A DNA stretch of 64,000 nucleotides from Piromyces finnis (GCA_002104945.1 MCFH01000036.1:448001-512000); one strand, 5' to 3'. Shown: positions 49,929 through 62,279, counted from the stretch's first letter. The notes: a model not told the origin generated them from the sequence alone. Translations and numbers: made by a program.

Positions 49929-50000
49929 GGGCTCAACCGGGAATTGAACCCGGGACCTCTCACACCCGAAGCGAGAATCATACTACTAGACCATTGAGCC
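49929..50000 (-). tRNA. tRNA-Pro, anticodon CGG, no intron
   Basis: 72-nt cloverleaf on the minus strand. The acceptor stem pairs GGCTCAA (49994-50000) with TTGAGCC (49930-49936), and the discriminator base is C (49929). The anticodon arm is CTCGC-TTCGGGT-GTGAG with one G-U pair; the anticodon CGG is at 49966-49968. The T arm GGTTCAATTCC and the A-box-like TGGTCTAGTAG are intact. The sequence closely follows eukaryotic tRNA-Pro. CCA is not encoded, as expected in eukaryotes. This GC-rich island stands out sharply from its flanks. Confidence 0.95.
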
Positions 50001-52490
50001 GAACGATTACAAAATTTTGTATTTCTATATATAAACTTTTCTCGGAAGAAATGGTTTTTTCAAATTTTTTTTTTTAGCTTGATATCTTTCTTCAAATTTT
50101 ATTATAATTTAAAAATGAATTCATTATAGAATTAATAGTTTTTATTTCTTATTACTTTAAATCTTTTCATTCTGCCATCATTGTGACATAAAAAATTTTA
50201 TTTCATAAACAGTAATAAATCCTATTTTTTCATTTATTATATTTATTGTATTACTAAATAGTCATTCCATTTATATCAATAATTGTTACACAATCATATC
50301 ATTCGTTTATTTTTTTTTCTAAAAAAATACCTCCTATTAGTATTATTATTAGTATTATTATTCCTATATTGTTTTTGAACTGTAATATGGGGATATTATA
50401 ATTATTTATATATTAATTCTATATTAATTCTATAATGATAAAAATTTATTTAATCTAACCCTAGATATATGGTTAGATTTAAATTCTAACCTTTTATTTC
50501 TAAAAATCGAAACATCAAACTTTTTTTTTTTCCTTCTTTTGATATTATTCTATTATCAAAATTACTTTATATATTTTATTTTTCTTTTATCTATTCAAAA
50601 TTATTATTCTATTATTAGTTGCTAAAAGAATAATACAACAATCAACAGTAATTTAAAGCTTAATGAATATTTAGGTATCTGTAACAAACTGAAATTCCAA
50701 CAACACAATTAATTTTATTACTAAAAACCTTTTATTTTTTTATAAAATTTTAAATCTTATTTTACGAATAAAATATTATTTTTCTTATCCTTTAGAAAAA
50801 TCAATTATAACAAAATAATAATTTCGGTATAGTAAATTTCCTAACGCATTATACAAAAGTTTAATTCCGTTCTTATATATAAATATGTATTATAAAAAAG
50901 TTTAACTGCATTCTCAAAGAAGTTTAAATAGAAATAAATCAATACTTTATTGATTTTATTTAAGGATATTTAATAAAGATGGTCTAGATTACAAAGCTAA
51001 TTTTCACATAAAAATATACAAAATTTATATTATTTATTAATTTTCATGTGATTCATTAAATGAAAAAATATTTCAAAAGTTTTTTTATATTTATCATAAA
51101 ATGTTGCCACAGCTATTGAATAAAAAGTATAATTTAATATTACTTTTCATATTAAAACCAAAATATAATTAATCATTATAATCATTAGTATTCAATTGTA
51201 TTCTTATTAGCTAGATTCTTTTTTCTTTTTATTTCATTATTCTTCTTTTTAAAAATTGCTGCTTTTTTGTTTGAAAAAAGCAACAACATAGAAATACATT
51301 GAATTCATTATAAAACTATTATGCGTATGTTTAAATTAAATATTAAGCTATATACAAAAAAAATAGGTGGTGATTTAAGATGAAGTTTATACAACTCTTT
51401 TTGAATAATATTAATAAAATGTTTGAAGTTTCTATTTATGGTATAATTATAAAAGTATTAATTTAAAATATCTGGGTCTAGAAGCTACGAATTGTTTTTT
51501 ATATTAAATTTTTAATATATTTAAATATAATATAATATATAAATAAATTTAATAATAGTAATATTAAATTAGATTAGAAAGACAATTTTTATTGGAAATT
51601 TCTATTTCCTTTTTTTTAAAAGAAAAAAGTTCTAGATTCACTTAGTCACCAAAACTTTAATAAATATAAATAAAAAAGGTTTTAAATTTAGTGTAGTACA
51701 AAAAATGAAAAGACTGTTTTTATGATAGAAATGGAAAAATACAGTATATAGAATAATAGTAATGATAACAATAGTAATATCAGTACTTAATACCTAATTC
51801 TATCGCAATAATTATGAAAAGAGAAGTAGATATAAAAATATTTTAGTTTTAAACTAAGGAATATTAATTGGCATTTTTTATTTACTTATCACTTTGTTAT
51901 TTTAAATATTATTTTGTGACCGATAAATATTTTTTTTTTTTAATTAATCAACATATAATATACATTCATTTAATATAAATATATATTGTGAATAATATAT
52001 TACAATATAAATTTTATTTTTAATTATTTTTTTTAATTTTAGACATTATTCATTTATAAATTTTGTTAGTGTGGAAAATATCCAAAAAAATAAGATATAT
52101 TAAATGAATTATTGTTCTATATATTACAATTATATTTAAATATATGTTTTTTTTTCTAAATATTTTAATTTTTTATTAATTTTTGGCAAAATTTATTAAG
52201 AAAATATTAATAATAGTAATACAATTTTTTTAATAAAAATTATTATTCATAATCGGTATGGATATTATCTATATTTATTATTAAATATTATTCATTGTTT
52301 TATTAAACATTTGTAATCTTCAATTAATAAAAAAAGTCTTTTTTTGAATAGAGAATGAAAAATGATTAATAGTGAAATAATAGAACTTGATTATAATTAA
52401 TCAAAAATTCATATTTATATAAGCTATAAAAAAGTTATTCAAATTTTCCATCAATAAAAGTGCTTCTAATATTAAGAATTTATGATGTAT

Positions 52491-52582
52491 TATATATAAT
52501 TATAATGAATATCAGAGCTTTAATAATAATTTAAAATTCTTTTTAAATTTTTAAGCTCTGATATTCATTATAATTATATATA
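52491..52582. repeat. Perfect 30-bp inverted repeat with 32-nt spacer
   Basis: The left arm is 52491-52520 (ends ATATCAGAGCTT) and the right arm 52553-52582 (begins AAGCTCTGATAT); all 30 positions pair. The spacer 52521-52552 carries the same core as the next palindrome. Confidence 0.9.
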
Positions 52583-52583
52583 T

Positions 52584-52648
52584 ATTATTAACTTTAATAA
52601 TAATTTAAAATTCTTTTTAAATTTTAAATTATTATTAAAGTTAATAAT
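52584..52648. repeat. Perfect 29-bp inverted repeat with 7-nt loop
   Basis: The left arm is 52584-52612 (begins ATTATTAACTTT) and the right arm 52620-52648 (ends AAAGTTAATAAT); the loop is CTTTTTA. It follows the previous palindrome after one base, and about 34 bases (52592-52625) repeat the spacer of that palindrome (52518-52551). Confidence 0.9.
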
Positions 52649-53887
52649 GTGAAAACTTATAGACACATAATTTTATTTATACATATCATATATTTATGAA
52701 CACACGTGCCACTAATTTATAAAAAACATAAACATGTATTAAAAGTGTTGTAAATGTAATGTCTACCTGTTGTAGAGAAAGTTATTTTTTATTTATTTTA
52801 TTTTATATTATCACATGACCACATCTTATTATATAACCTTGTGAATAAAATTATTTAGTAATTAAATTTATTTCACAAATAAAATTATCTGCAATTAAAT
52901 TAATGAAAAGGTAAAAATAAAATTAGTGTATGTAAATGAATAAAAGTTTTCAATAGTTATAAATTATAAATAAATTATATAAAAAATAAATAAAATCATT
53001 CTCATCTATTTAGAAAATTTTCTTATACTATTGTAAAAAAAAAGTGTAGGTATTATTTACTATTACTATAAAAAGAATAGGAAAATAATCAAAAGTTAAG
53101 GTTATGAGAATAATTCATTTTTCTTAAGATGATTCAATCACTTAATTTGATATTTAAAATGGATTAGTGTAATTTTTTTTCCATTTCCTATTAAGAAACA
53201 AAATACAATCTTTTTTTTTTTGTCAATAATTCATTAATGAATCTTTTTTGGTATTAAAAAATGTGCAATGTAATAATAATGTTAACTGTTTAACGTTAAC
53301 CATTTCAATTCTTCTCATAATTAATATTTCATTAGGCAAGTTCCTAGGATAAAAAAGAGCTTGTTTAAATTTTTTTAAAAAGACATTTTTTTCGTTTATC
53401 AATATCTTATTATATTTACGCCACTATATCCCTTTTTTAACTATTTAAAGCAAGTTTTATTTATCTTTTTTTTTTAAATTTTTTTTAAATCTTAATAATT
53501 ATAAAGAATATTTGGTTAGAAACTTTATTTTATATTTAATTTTAAAAGGATCAAAATTCATAATAAACTTTATTAAATATAAAACACAAATCCATTGGTA
53601 CCGACCGTTGTAATCATTGATCATAATGAAAACCAAATTTATGATAATTATAGTTTTTTTTTAAAGAATGTAATTTATTATTATTATTATTATTATTATT
53701 AGTAATAATAATAGCATTATTAGCATTATTGTTTAAAAACCATTATATAAAGAGAATACCTTTTTATGACTTGGATATAAAAGTCAAGAATAGAAAAAAT
53801 TAAGAATATCTATAGTATAAATGAATTGTTTTACTTTTATTGCAAATCTTTTTTTTTTAATGCAAGAATGGTGAAGAATAAAAAGAA

Positions 53888-53936
53888 TACCACCATAGAT
53901 TTTTTGATAATGATTTCCTTTTGAGGTATGGTGGTA
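53888..53936. repeat. 10-bp inverted repeat TACCACCATA/TATGGTGGTA
   Basis: Perfect arms at 53888-53897 and 53927-53936 with a 29-nt spacer. It is notable because the arms are much richer in G/C than the surroundings. Confidence 0.7.
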
Positions 53937-54310
53937 AATCAATAATAAAAAAAATGTTTTAAATGTTTATATTCATAGTTGATTAATACTAAAAAAATTA
54001 ATATTAACAGAAAAAGTTTATAGATTAATTTTTAATTAAAAATAGATATTTTATTTTTGAAAAAGGAAATTTTTTAAATTTTAATTTATATTGTTGACAC
54101 ACAAATTTTTAAGAATTATGGATTTTATTTTTTAAAAAGAAAATATTCCGTTTTGTTAATAAATAAAAAAAAAAAAAAACAACTTTTAAGCTGATTAGCT
54201 TAGATAAAATCTCTACAAATGTGTCTGTTAAAATAATAATAAAATGTAGTCATTTTTACAATAAAATAGTTTTATTGTATAATTTATAATATCTATAGTT
54301 CTACAATAAT

Positions 54311-54547
54311 AACTTACACTTATTTCAAATACTATATCCTAATCTTACTACACGTATTTTCAAATACTATAGTATATCTAATCTTACTACACGTATTTTC
54401 AAATTTATAATATGTCCTAATCTTACTACACGTATTTTCAAATACTATAGTATATCCTAATTTTACTACACATATTTTCAAATACTATAATATATCCTAA
54501 TTTTACTACACGTATTTTCAAATTTATAATATGTCCAAATTTTACTA
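54311..54547. repeat. Minisatellite, 39-40 bp period, about 5.5 copies
   Basis: Each unit begins AATYTTACTACACGTATTTTC. Two tail variants occur: AAATACTATAGTATATC (A) and AAATTTATAATATGTCC (B). The order is a partial A, then A, B, A, A, B, so copies have diverged and been rearranged. Most units keep an ACACGT core. No gene is nearby. Confidence 0.92.
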
Positions 54548-57424
54548 TAAAGATAGAAATTGTAATACATCAACTTTATAGTGCTATTGAATTATTCTTC
54601 TAGTATTAATATTGAAACATAACTTTAATTTTTGTTATTCTAATATTAAAGCATAACTTTGTTATTATTGTGAAAATTTTTGGTTGTTTAGTACATTTTT
54701 GGTAAAAGAGTAAAATCTTAGTTTAAAACTTATTAAACTTTAATAATTAAAAAAATAAGCAATTGGGTCATAGTATGATAAATATAAAACATTTTTTGGG
54801 ATAATAATGTGCTTATTACTAAAAAAAAAAAGATAAATCAAAATAAGACAAACCAAAGCTTTGCTTGTAAAAAATTGGAACATAATAATTAATAGTTAAA
54901 AAAAAAAAAAAACCCAGCATGTGATGGCGACTTCTTTTTTTTCTTATTCTTATAAAACATTCTTGTAAATTTTTTCTTTTTTTTTTTTATCCTATCATGT
55001 TTCATTAATGTACTATTGATCATGACTATTTTAAGACTATTTTTTAATAAATAAATGAATAAGTAAATAAATGGAAATTTGACAGTAAATAAATAGAAAA
55101 TTAATTTATTTATACTCACCAATATATTAGAATATATAGCATAAATTAAGTTTTTCGATTCTCCTATTTTATATTTAAATTTTAAAATGGTTCTAGTACA
55201 TGGTTCTTTTTTATATTATATTAAAATGTCTAATTAATATATTTATATATTAAAAATATAATATCAAACCTCTTCTATATATTATAATAAATTAGAATAT
55301 ATAATGATCAATTTATTTCAAAGTGTTGGAAAACAGACAAATCATTGATTTTTGTTGTTGTAAAATTGGTTTAATTTATTTTACATATATCAATATGAAC
55401 TTTATTACTATGATTTATATATTTATTATTTATTATATTATTATATTAAAGAATTAAACTTTATTTATTAATATTTAAAACTATGGAAATAAAAATTAAT
55501 TTAGAATGTTTTTATTTATTAATTATATATTGATAGTATATATATTTTATATATTTATTTATTCATTTTGTTATGGACCAGGACTAGAATTTTTTAATCT
55601 ATAAAAAAATAAATTAATTTTTTAATATAAATACTTTTTATTATTAATTAATAAAATTTATCCGAAATCTTATTATTAATCAAAAGTTTATTTTATAATA
55701 CTTTTTATATTAAACGATTTCCGTTATTATACTGAAACAATATATTATTTCTTGTTCTATAATTTAAAATTTGCTAATTGGTTATATTATTTCTTTATTA
55801 CCTAATATATTAGATATAATTATATTATTTATAGAACAAAAAAATAGAATAAAAATTTTAATTGTTATCTTTACCTATTCCATGATACTTTATTGGATGG
55901 CGATTTAATATATTTATTTTTAATAATATATTGGATTTAATTGGATTATATATAAAAACAATTACCATTAAATTAATTACTTATATAGTATATATTGTTT
56001 TATTTCTTTATTAAAATGTTAGATATATATTACATTGATTGTATTTTTCATCTTTTTTAATATTATGAAACATAAGGATTGTTTTGTTTTCACTTTTTAT
56101 TACTAATATACTAATTATATAATAAATTATGAATGGAATATATTTTCTAATATAAATAATATATTGAATATAATTTTTATCTAAACAAACTTTATTCATT
56201 ATAAAATAAATATTTATTAAATTAAATTATTTAGTAAATGAAAACAATTATTCTATTATACTACCTATATATAAATACTATATATTATAGTTAAATTTAA
56301 ATATTATTATTAAACTATTAAATATTAATAAAAATATAAATTTTATATGTATTTTTGACTTTGATGAAGTAAATAATATAATAATAATATATAAGACTTA
56401 TTAATTATTAATAAAATTTTTATAATTATGGATGTTGAAATATATTTTAATTTTTTTTTAAACTATTAATATATATATTACTAATTTACCATTTTTTTTT
56501 TTAGAAAATTTTTGAAGTTTTTGTTTTTTTATATTTAATTTTGTTTTTTTTTTTCATTATAAAAAAATTATATGTGATTTTAATCTAAAGTTATAATTAT
56601 TAACTAAATATTAAGGAATTAAACATATTTAATTTCAACGTATCATATAATCAAAGAAAAATAACTGAAAAAACATTTATAAGGTTTACAAAAATAATTT
56701 TAAAAAGATTTATAATTGTAAACAAATGTACTTTGAAAAATACACTTTCTTTTAAACAAAATAATTTAGTATTATTACCAATAGAAAAAACACTTTTATT
56801 TTATATAAGTCGTTTTTGATTTTTTTTATAATTCTATTAGTGAAACAATTTTTTTTTTTTTTTGAAAAATATTAAAGTCAGTTTAATCTTAACAAAACTT
56901 TTATATATTTAATTGATAATTGCGATAAATAAAAACAAATATTGAATAATTTGTAAAAAGGAAATAAATATATATGAAAATCAACGAGAAGCAAAACAAA
57001 AAATAAAATATTAAAAAAGTGTAATTTGAAAATAAAACAGTAAACAAGCTAATTTTAATATTTAGTAAAAAGAAAATTATTTTTATAAACTGAAAGTATA
57101 ACTTTTATACAATTTTTATAGAAATAGTAATTAATATTGTAAATCAATAATGATAAAAATATTAAGAGCAAATAATAGGTAAAAAAAGAATATATATAAG
57201 AGTTACTTTGATATATATTATCTATCAAAGAAAGGGAAATGTAAAAATTTTAAATGATTTCCCAAAGAAATAATTTTGTTAGACTTTAAAAATAAAAGTA
57301 AAAAATATATAATAAAATAATGATAAAGTATTTTAAGTAAAAAAAAAAAAAACAAATATAAAAAAAAGTAAATATAAAAAAAAAACAAAATTCAATATTA
57401 TTTTTATTAAATTTATATATAAAA

Positions 57425-59249
57425 ATGACAGCATATAGTGTAACGTATAATGAAGATGATATCAATTCATTTGAAAATAATATGGATATCAATACATTTA
57501 ATAATAATAATGATTCATTTGAAAATGATATAAATCCAGATACAATGTTCAATTCGGATAATAATGAAAACAAATATATTGATTTTAAAGGAAAATTCAT
57601 TATTTCACCGGAAAAATTTTTAGATAATAAAATTTTTTTGGGTAAATATAATGTTAACCTTGATGAATGTAAAACCAAATGTGACGAAAATATAAAGTGC
57701 CATTGGTTACAACACAGTAATAAAGAAAATTCATGTTATTTATATTCATTGGAAAATAATAGTAATGTTGTACTTCAATTACGAAAAAGCAAAAAAATAA
57801 TTTCAGGGTATTCGGTTAATCAAAATATAGATTCAGAAGGCATAATAATACCTGCTAACAGTCCAGAGGAATGCCATAGTCAATGTAATAATAATTTATG
57901 TTTATATAGTGAATTCAATACAAGTTTAAATATACCACAATGTAAATTATTTTACATGTTTGAAGATAATATCTATACAGTATCTTTTAATAATCTTGGA
58001 AAAAAAAAGGTAAGATTTTTATAATAGTATTGTATTCATTATATATTAATATAAAAAATAATAGTATATAATTCTTACGATCAATTTTAATTGTCAATAT
58101 TAATGTATATAGTTAACGAGTGATGAATTAGAAGTTAGTACTAATATTATGGGAAATGAAAATGAAAATGAAAATATTCGTACAGGTTCTCACGGGGAAT
58201 ACTATATTAGTGTTTATACATTATATGGTTTAACAATAATTATACTAGTACTAGTAGCAATAATATTATGTATTTTCAAAAAAAGAAGTGATAATGAAAA
58301 AATGCTATTGTATACTTTAAGTAATATAACGGCAAATTCTCAATCAAGATCACGGTCAAAGTCAAGTCCAAGTGAAAATATGAGTTATTTAAATAGTGGA
58401 TCTTATTTTCAAAATACCTTTAATGCTTCTAGTATTACAATAAACCCAGATACAATAGAAAACTTTAGTCAAAAGCATTCTAAAGGTACTAGTCATACTG
58501 GAACAAGTATAAAAAAGTCTAAGAGGAAAAGTTCTAGTTCCAAAGCACCTTCAATACATTCAATATCAACTTTATGTAACGGTAATAGTTCTCCAAATAA
58601 TGTACAAGATAATTCACAAAATGATAAAAGTTATCATAATCTTTCCCTTTCTACAAAAAAATCTTCCTATAATTATTCTATTAAAACTTTTTCTGCAAAG
58701 GATCCATCTCTTACTGGATTATCTCAAAATATTAAAACATTATTTGCAAATTCATATAATGGAACAAGCGATACAAATAGTTATTACGAAACATTTAGTA
58801 CCCTTCCAACAAATTCTCCAAAAATTGATTCATCCTATGATAATGTACTCTATAAAGATAATGTAACTTCATCCTCAATAAAAACTATGTATGGTCAACA
58901 TAAGAAACAAAATTCATCAATATCCATCACTATACCAAAGATTTCTAATAGCAATACTATAAATGTCTCACCCAAAAACAGTTATTCAGCTGGTGGTAAT
59001 TTAATAGCTGTTAGTTCACCGCAGCAACAAAGAGTTATTAAGATTAAAAAGCCAGTACATACCAAACAATTTTCTGTTTCAAAAAGTGTATACTCAGAAC
59101 CAATGTTACCCATAAATACAGATAATTCAGAAATATTGTTGCATGATGATCTTGATGGAATAAGTTATATTGAACCACAAGATCAAATTTCTTTTAATGG
59201 TAATTCAATTCCAAGTGTAACTATTGTTAATACTACCAAAGTAAAATGA
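57425..59249 (+). CDS. Single-pass membrane protein with two PAN/Apple-like Cys repeats, 2 exons
   Basis: Exons: 57425-58009 and 58113-59249; 573 aa. The N-terminal part has two tandem Cys repeats: DECKTKCDENIKCHW with a later SCYLY (about 76-110), and EECHSQCNNNLCLY with a later QCKLF (about 150-185). The pattern C-x3-C-x(4-5)-C-x(12-13)-C-x-[LF] fits PAN/Apple-type domains, which bind proteins or carbohydrates. A TM helix lies at about 226-249 (YISVYTLYGLTIIILVLVAI), then KKR as stop-transfer. The roughly 320-residue tail is Ser/Thr/Asn-rich (SRSRSKSSPS, KKSKRKSSSSK) and probably cytoplasmic and phosphorylated. No signal peptide is seen at the chosen start; an unseen upstream signal exon is possible. 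The ligand and pathway are unknown. The frame and splice join are firm. Confidence 0.72.
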
Positions 59250-59390
59250 ATAATATAAAATATTTATTTAATTTATTTACTGTATTTTATATTAAAAAAA
59301 AAATTATTTACTTTTTTTTTTTTTTTTTGAAAATTAAAGTAATATTTGTATTAATAGATAAAAAATACATAAACATTTTTCATATATACG

Positions 59391-59426
59391 TACATACATA
59401 CATACATACATACATACATACATACA
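59391..59426. repeat. (TACA)n microsatellite
   Basis: Nine tandem TACA units in the 3' flank of the PAN-like gene. Confidence 0.9.
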
Positions 59427-59780
59427 AGTTTATATAAAAATTTAAATAATTTTTATATAAACATTTTTTTTAATCCTCATTTCATTATCATTCATTTAAT
59501 TTATTTATAAGTCAAAATAATAATTCTAATAAACATCCTAAAATTATATATATATATATATATAAAATGAATAAATATAAAAAGAAAAAATTCTTTTTAT
59601 ATTATACATATTATTTTTATGTTTTACATATATAATGTATATATGCATTTTTTTTATATATAAAATATTCATTAGTTTTAAAATTATATTTTTTTTTTTT
59701 TTTTTTTATGGATTATTATTTTGAAATCATCATAACTTAACTTTATATCAATAATATAAAAATTAACAAATAATATAATA

Positions 59781-59811
<31 letters not shown>

Positions 59812-59857
59812 CAAAACAAAACAAAAAAAAAAACAAAACAAAACAAAAAAACAAAAG
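59781..59857. repeat. (AAAAC)n pentanucleotide repeat
   Basis: About 12 AAAAC units, interrupted once by an A-run at about 59823-59832. Confidence 0.92.
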
Positions 59858-60684
59858 ATTACTATTTTATAAAGTAAAATAAAATAAAAATTTTAACAAT
59901 TAAATATATAAAGTTTTTTTTTTTTTTAAAAGTGATAAATATAGATAGAACTTAATATAATTTTTTTTGATGATAGAAATTACTATAACTAAATTTTAAC
60001 GTTTTAAAAAACGATATATCACAAATTTAAAAGTAGCAATTTATAAGTATTTTTATTAAAATGGAAATGAAAAAAAAAAAAAAAAAAAGATGGCTTTTTA
60101 ACAGTATTGCTTTTATTTAAACTATTAATTTCAAAATAGCAAAAGTTGTGGGAATATAGATATTGTAAGATATTATTATTATAAAGCATCAGCATATAAA
60201 ATATTAGTAAATATTCTGCTAAATTATCGGTTTTTAAAGATGGTCTGGCATGATTTCAATGATTTTTATTGTCTTTCTTGGTAAAAATTTAAAAATTATT
60301 TTTAAAAAAAAATTCTACAAATTGGTGGAAAAATTAATATAAAAAATTTTTTAAAAAAATTTTTTTCTATAGAAAAATCGACATTTAAAAATTTCTACAA
60401 AATTCTATAATTTTATAGAAAAAGAATAATTTTAATTTTTTTTCTGTTTTTATAATTCATTAATAAAATAATAATAAAATAATTTAACGAAAGAAAGAAA
60501 GAAAGAAAAAAAAGAGACTTTTTATTTTATATGAAAAAATATAAATACCTCAAACATTCTTTTTTTTTTTTTTTTAAATAATCATTATATTCATTATTTA
60601 ATTATTAAATAAATAATATTAAAAATATTAATAAATAAAATATTATTAAATATAAATAAAATAAATATTTAATATAAAAGTGTT

Positions 60685-60751
60685 ATAACTATACAACTAT
60701 TCAACTATTCAACTACACAACTATATAACTTATATAACTATATAACTATAT
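60685..60751. repeat. Degenerate tandem repeat, AACTATTC-type, about 8-bp period
   Basis: Eight or so decayed copies (AACTATAC, AACTATTC, AACTACAC, AACTATAT) 130-195 bases before the Hsp20 start codon, probably in the promoter or leader. Confidence 0.7.
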
Positions 60752-60878
60752 ATTATATATTATCAATAATTTAAAATTAATATATAAAATTAAAACCAGT
60801 TATAACATAACAATTATAAAATAACAATCATATAATTAAAATATATATTTAAAAAAAAGAAATATCAAAATATCAAAA

Positions 60879-61523
60879 ATGTCTTTATTCTTTTTAAATG
60901 ATCCAATTCGTGAAAGTGACCGTTCTATCTTAAATAATTCTATCTTGGATGATAACAAGTGTGATTTATCTGATGACGGTGAAGATTATTCTCATCCTTT
61001 CACTTCCGCTGCTTTCCCTGGTTTCTTCTTTGGTTATCCTCCTTATGCTTATCCTACTCATCTTCATTCTAATGCCGCCACCACTGCTAAACCAAATACA
61101 AAAACTACCGCCGGTAAATCAAATACAAAATCTAGTGTTAAAGGACAATCATCCTTTCATCCATTTGATAAAGATGTTTATAAATTAGTTGATTTTCGTC
61201 CAAAGAATAATTTATGCGAAGATGAAAAGAATTATTATATACAAATTGATTTACCAGGAATGAGTAAAGAACAAATTCATATGGAACTAACAGAAGATAA
61301 TATTATTAGTATTTCAGGAGAAAGAGCAAAGAAAAATAATGTTGAAGGAATGAAATATTCAAAAATGGAATGTGAATATGGTAAATTTTCAAGATCCTTT
61401 AGTATTCCTGAAACAGGAGATATTGAAAAGATTGAAGCTAAAATGGAAAATGGAGTATTAGAAGTTATTATTCCTAAAATTTCAATACCAAAAACTCAAC
61501 GTCGTACAATTTTAGTACAATAA
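60879..61523 (+). CDS. Small heat-shock protein (Hsp20/alpha-crystallin family), intronless
   Basis: ATP-independent holdase chaperone that binds unfolding proteins. 214 aa. The alpha-crystallin domain spans about 100-210: VDFRPKNNLCEDEKNYYIQI, DLPGMSKEQIHMEL, NIISISGERAKK, then SRSFSIPETGDIEKIEAKME and the GVLEVIIPK signature. The N-terminal arm (about 37-100) is Phe/Pro/Tyr/Ala-rich (FPGFFFGYPPYAYPTHLHS), followed by a Thr/Lys/Asn linker with two NTKTT/NTKSS copies. The arm uses C- and G-ending codons noticeably more than the domain. The start is the first ATG after an A-rich leader. No neighbours suggest a cluster. Confidence 0.93.
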   Translation: MSLFFLNDPIRESDRSILNNSILDDNKCDLSDDGEDYSHPFTSAAFPGFFFGYPPYAYPTHLHSNAATTAKPNTKTTAGKSNTKSSVKGQSSFHPFDKDVYKLVDFRPKNNLCEDEKNYYIQIDLPGMSKEQIHMELTEDNIISISGERAKKNNVEGMKYSKMECEYGKFSRSFSIPETGDIEKIEAKMENGVLEVIIPKISIPKTQRRTILVQ

Positions 61524-62279
61524 CTATAATAAAATAAAATAAAATAATTAAAAAAATAAATGAAACCAACAACAAAAAAAAAAAAAAAAAAAAAAATGAA
61601 TAATAACCAAATATAAATTCTATCTTAACTTATTATCATTATAATTAATATGTATATAACTATTATAAATATAACATATCTTAAAATATTAAATATATTA
61701 CATATCTTATATTTTATTTAATAAAACATATTTTACTTTAATACTTCATTCACCTCCTACTACTATAAAATGAACTATATAATATTATAAATAATAAATA
61801 ATATTAAATGATATTATAATATTATATGTAAATTAATTAATTCTTATATATATCTGTTATTAAACTAATTTCAATTTCATGTAAACGATTATAAAAAATA
61901 AAGTTAATAATTATAATAAAAAAAAGAAAAAAGATTAAAATTTAGATAAATTATAAAGTGTGTTTGTATTTAAAGTGTATTTAATGTGTATCTAGTATAT
62001 AATGTGTTTTTAAAATTGAAAATGTTATTAGAAAATTTAAGCATAAAATAATAAATATATAAATAAAAGATGAATTTAATATTTATTTTATTAAATACTT
62101 ATAATAGTATTAATTGTCTTTCTTAATAAATAGAAGAATTAAGATACTTTAAAAACCAATAGTAAATGCTTATTTGATTTTTCATTAATGTCACTTTTGA
62201 CACTTTTGAAAGAGAAAATTTTAAATATAAACATCTTATATACTTTTATAAAAACATTATTATTATTATTATTATTATG
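61524..62279. other. Intergenic between Hsp20 and the retroelement
   Basis: 756 bases of AT-rich DNA with the Hsp20 3' flank, ending in a short ATT run (62257-62278). No gene is visible. Base composition changes abruptly just after it. Confidence 0.5.

Larger units (their letters stand above)
50001..57424. other. 7.4-kb gene-free AT-rich region
   Basis: No credible gene or RNA is visible on either strand; the few ORFs over 60 codons are low-complexity and lack family likeness. It contains an inverted repeat around GGTTAGA (50444-50491), two large palindromes (52491-52648), a 10-bp inverted repeat near 53.9 kb, a 39-40 bp minisatellite (54311-54547) and many homopolymer tracts. It may include the promoter or an unseen upstream exon of the membrane-protein gene at 57425. 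Confidence 0.5.
59250..60878. other. Intergenic upstream of the small heat-shock gene
   Basis: About 1.6 kb of AT-rich DNA. It contains TACA, AAAAC and AACTATTC repeats (listed separately) and a cluster of A/T palindromes at 60362-60420, including TTCTATAA-TT-TTATAGAA. No gene is visible. It should hold the Hsp20 promoter; no convincing heat-shock element is seen. Confidence 0.5.

Noticed and set aside
54889-55122. 77-codon ORF on the minus strand
   Set aside because: Composed of Lys/Phe homopolymers from poly(A)/poly(T) tracts.
55890-56200. Short ORF on the minus strand near 56011-56199
   Set aside because: Isolated 62-codon A/T-rich frame, no family likeness and no splice partners.
60393-60426. 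Functional heat-shock element upstream of Hsp20
   Set aside because: Only gapped TTC...TTC...GAA triplets occur; too degenerate for an annotation in DNA this AT-rich.
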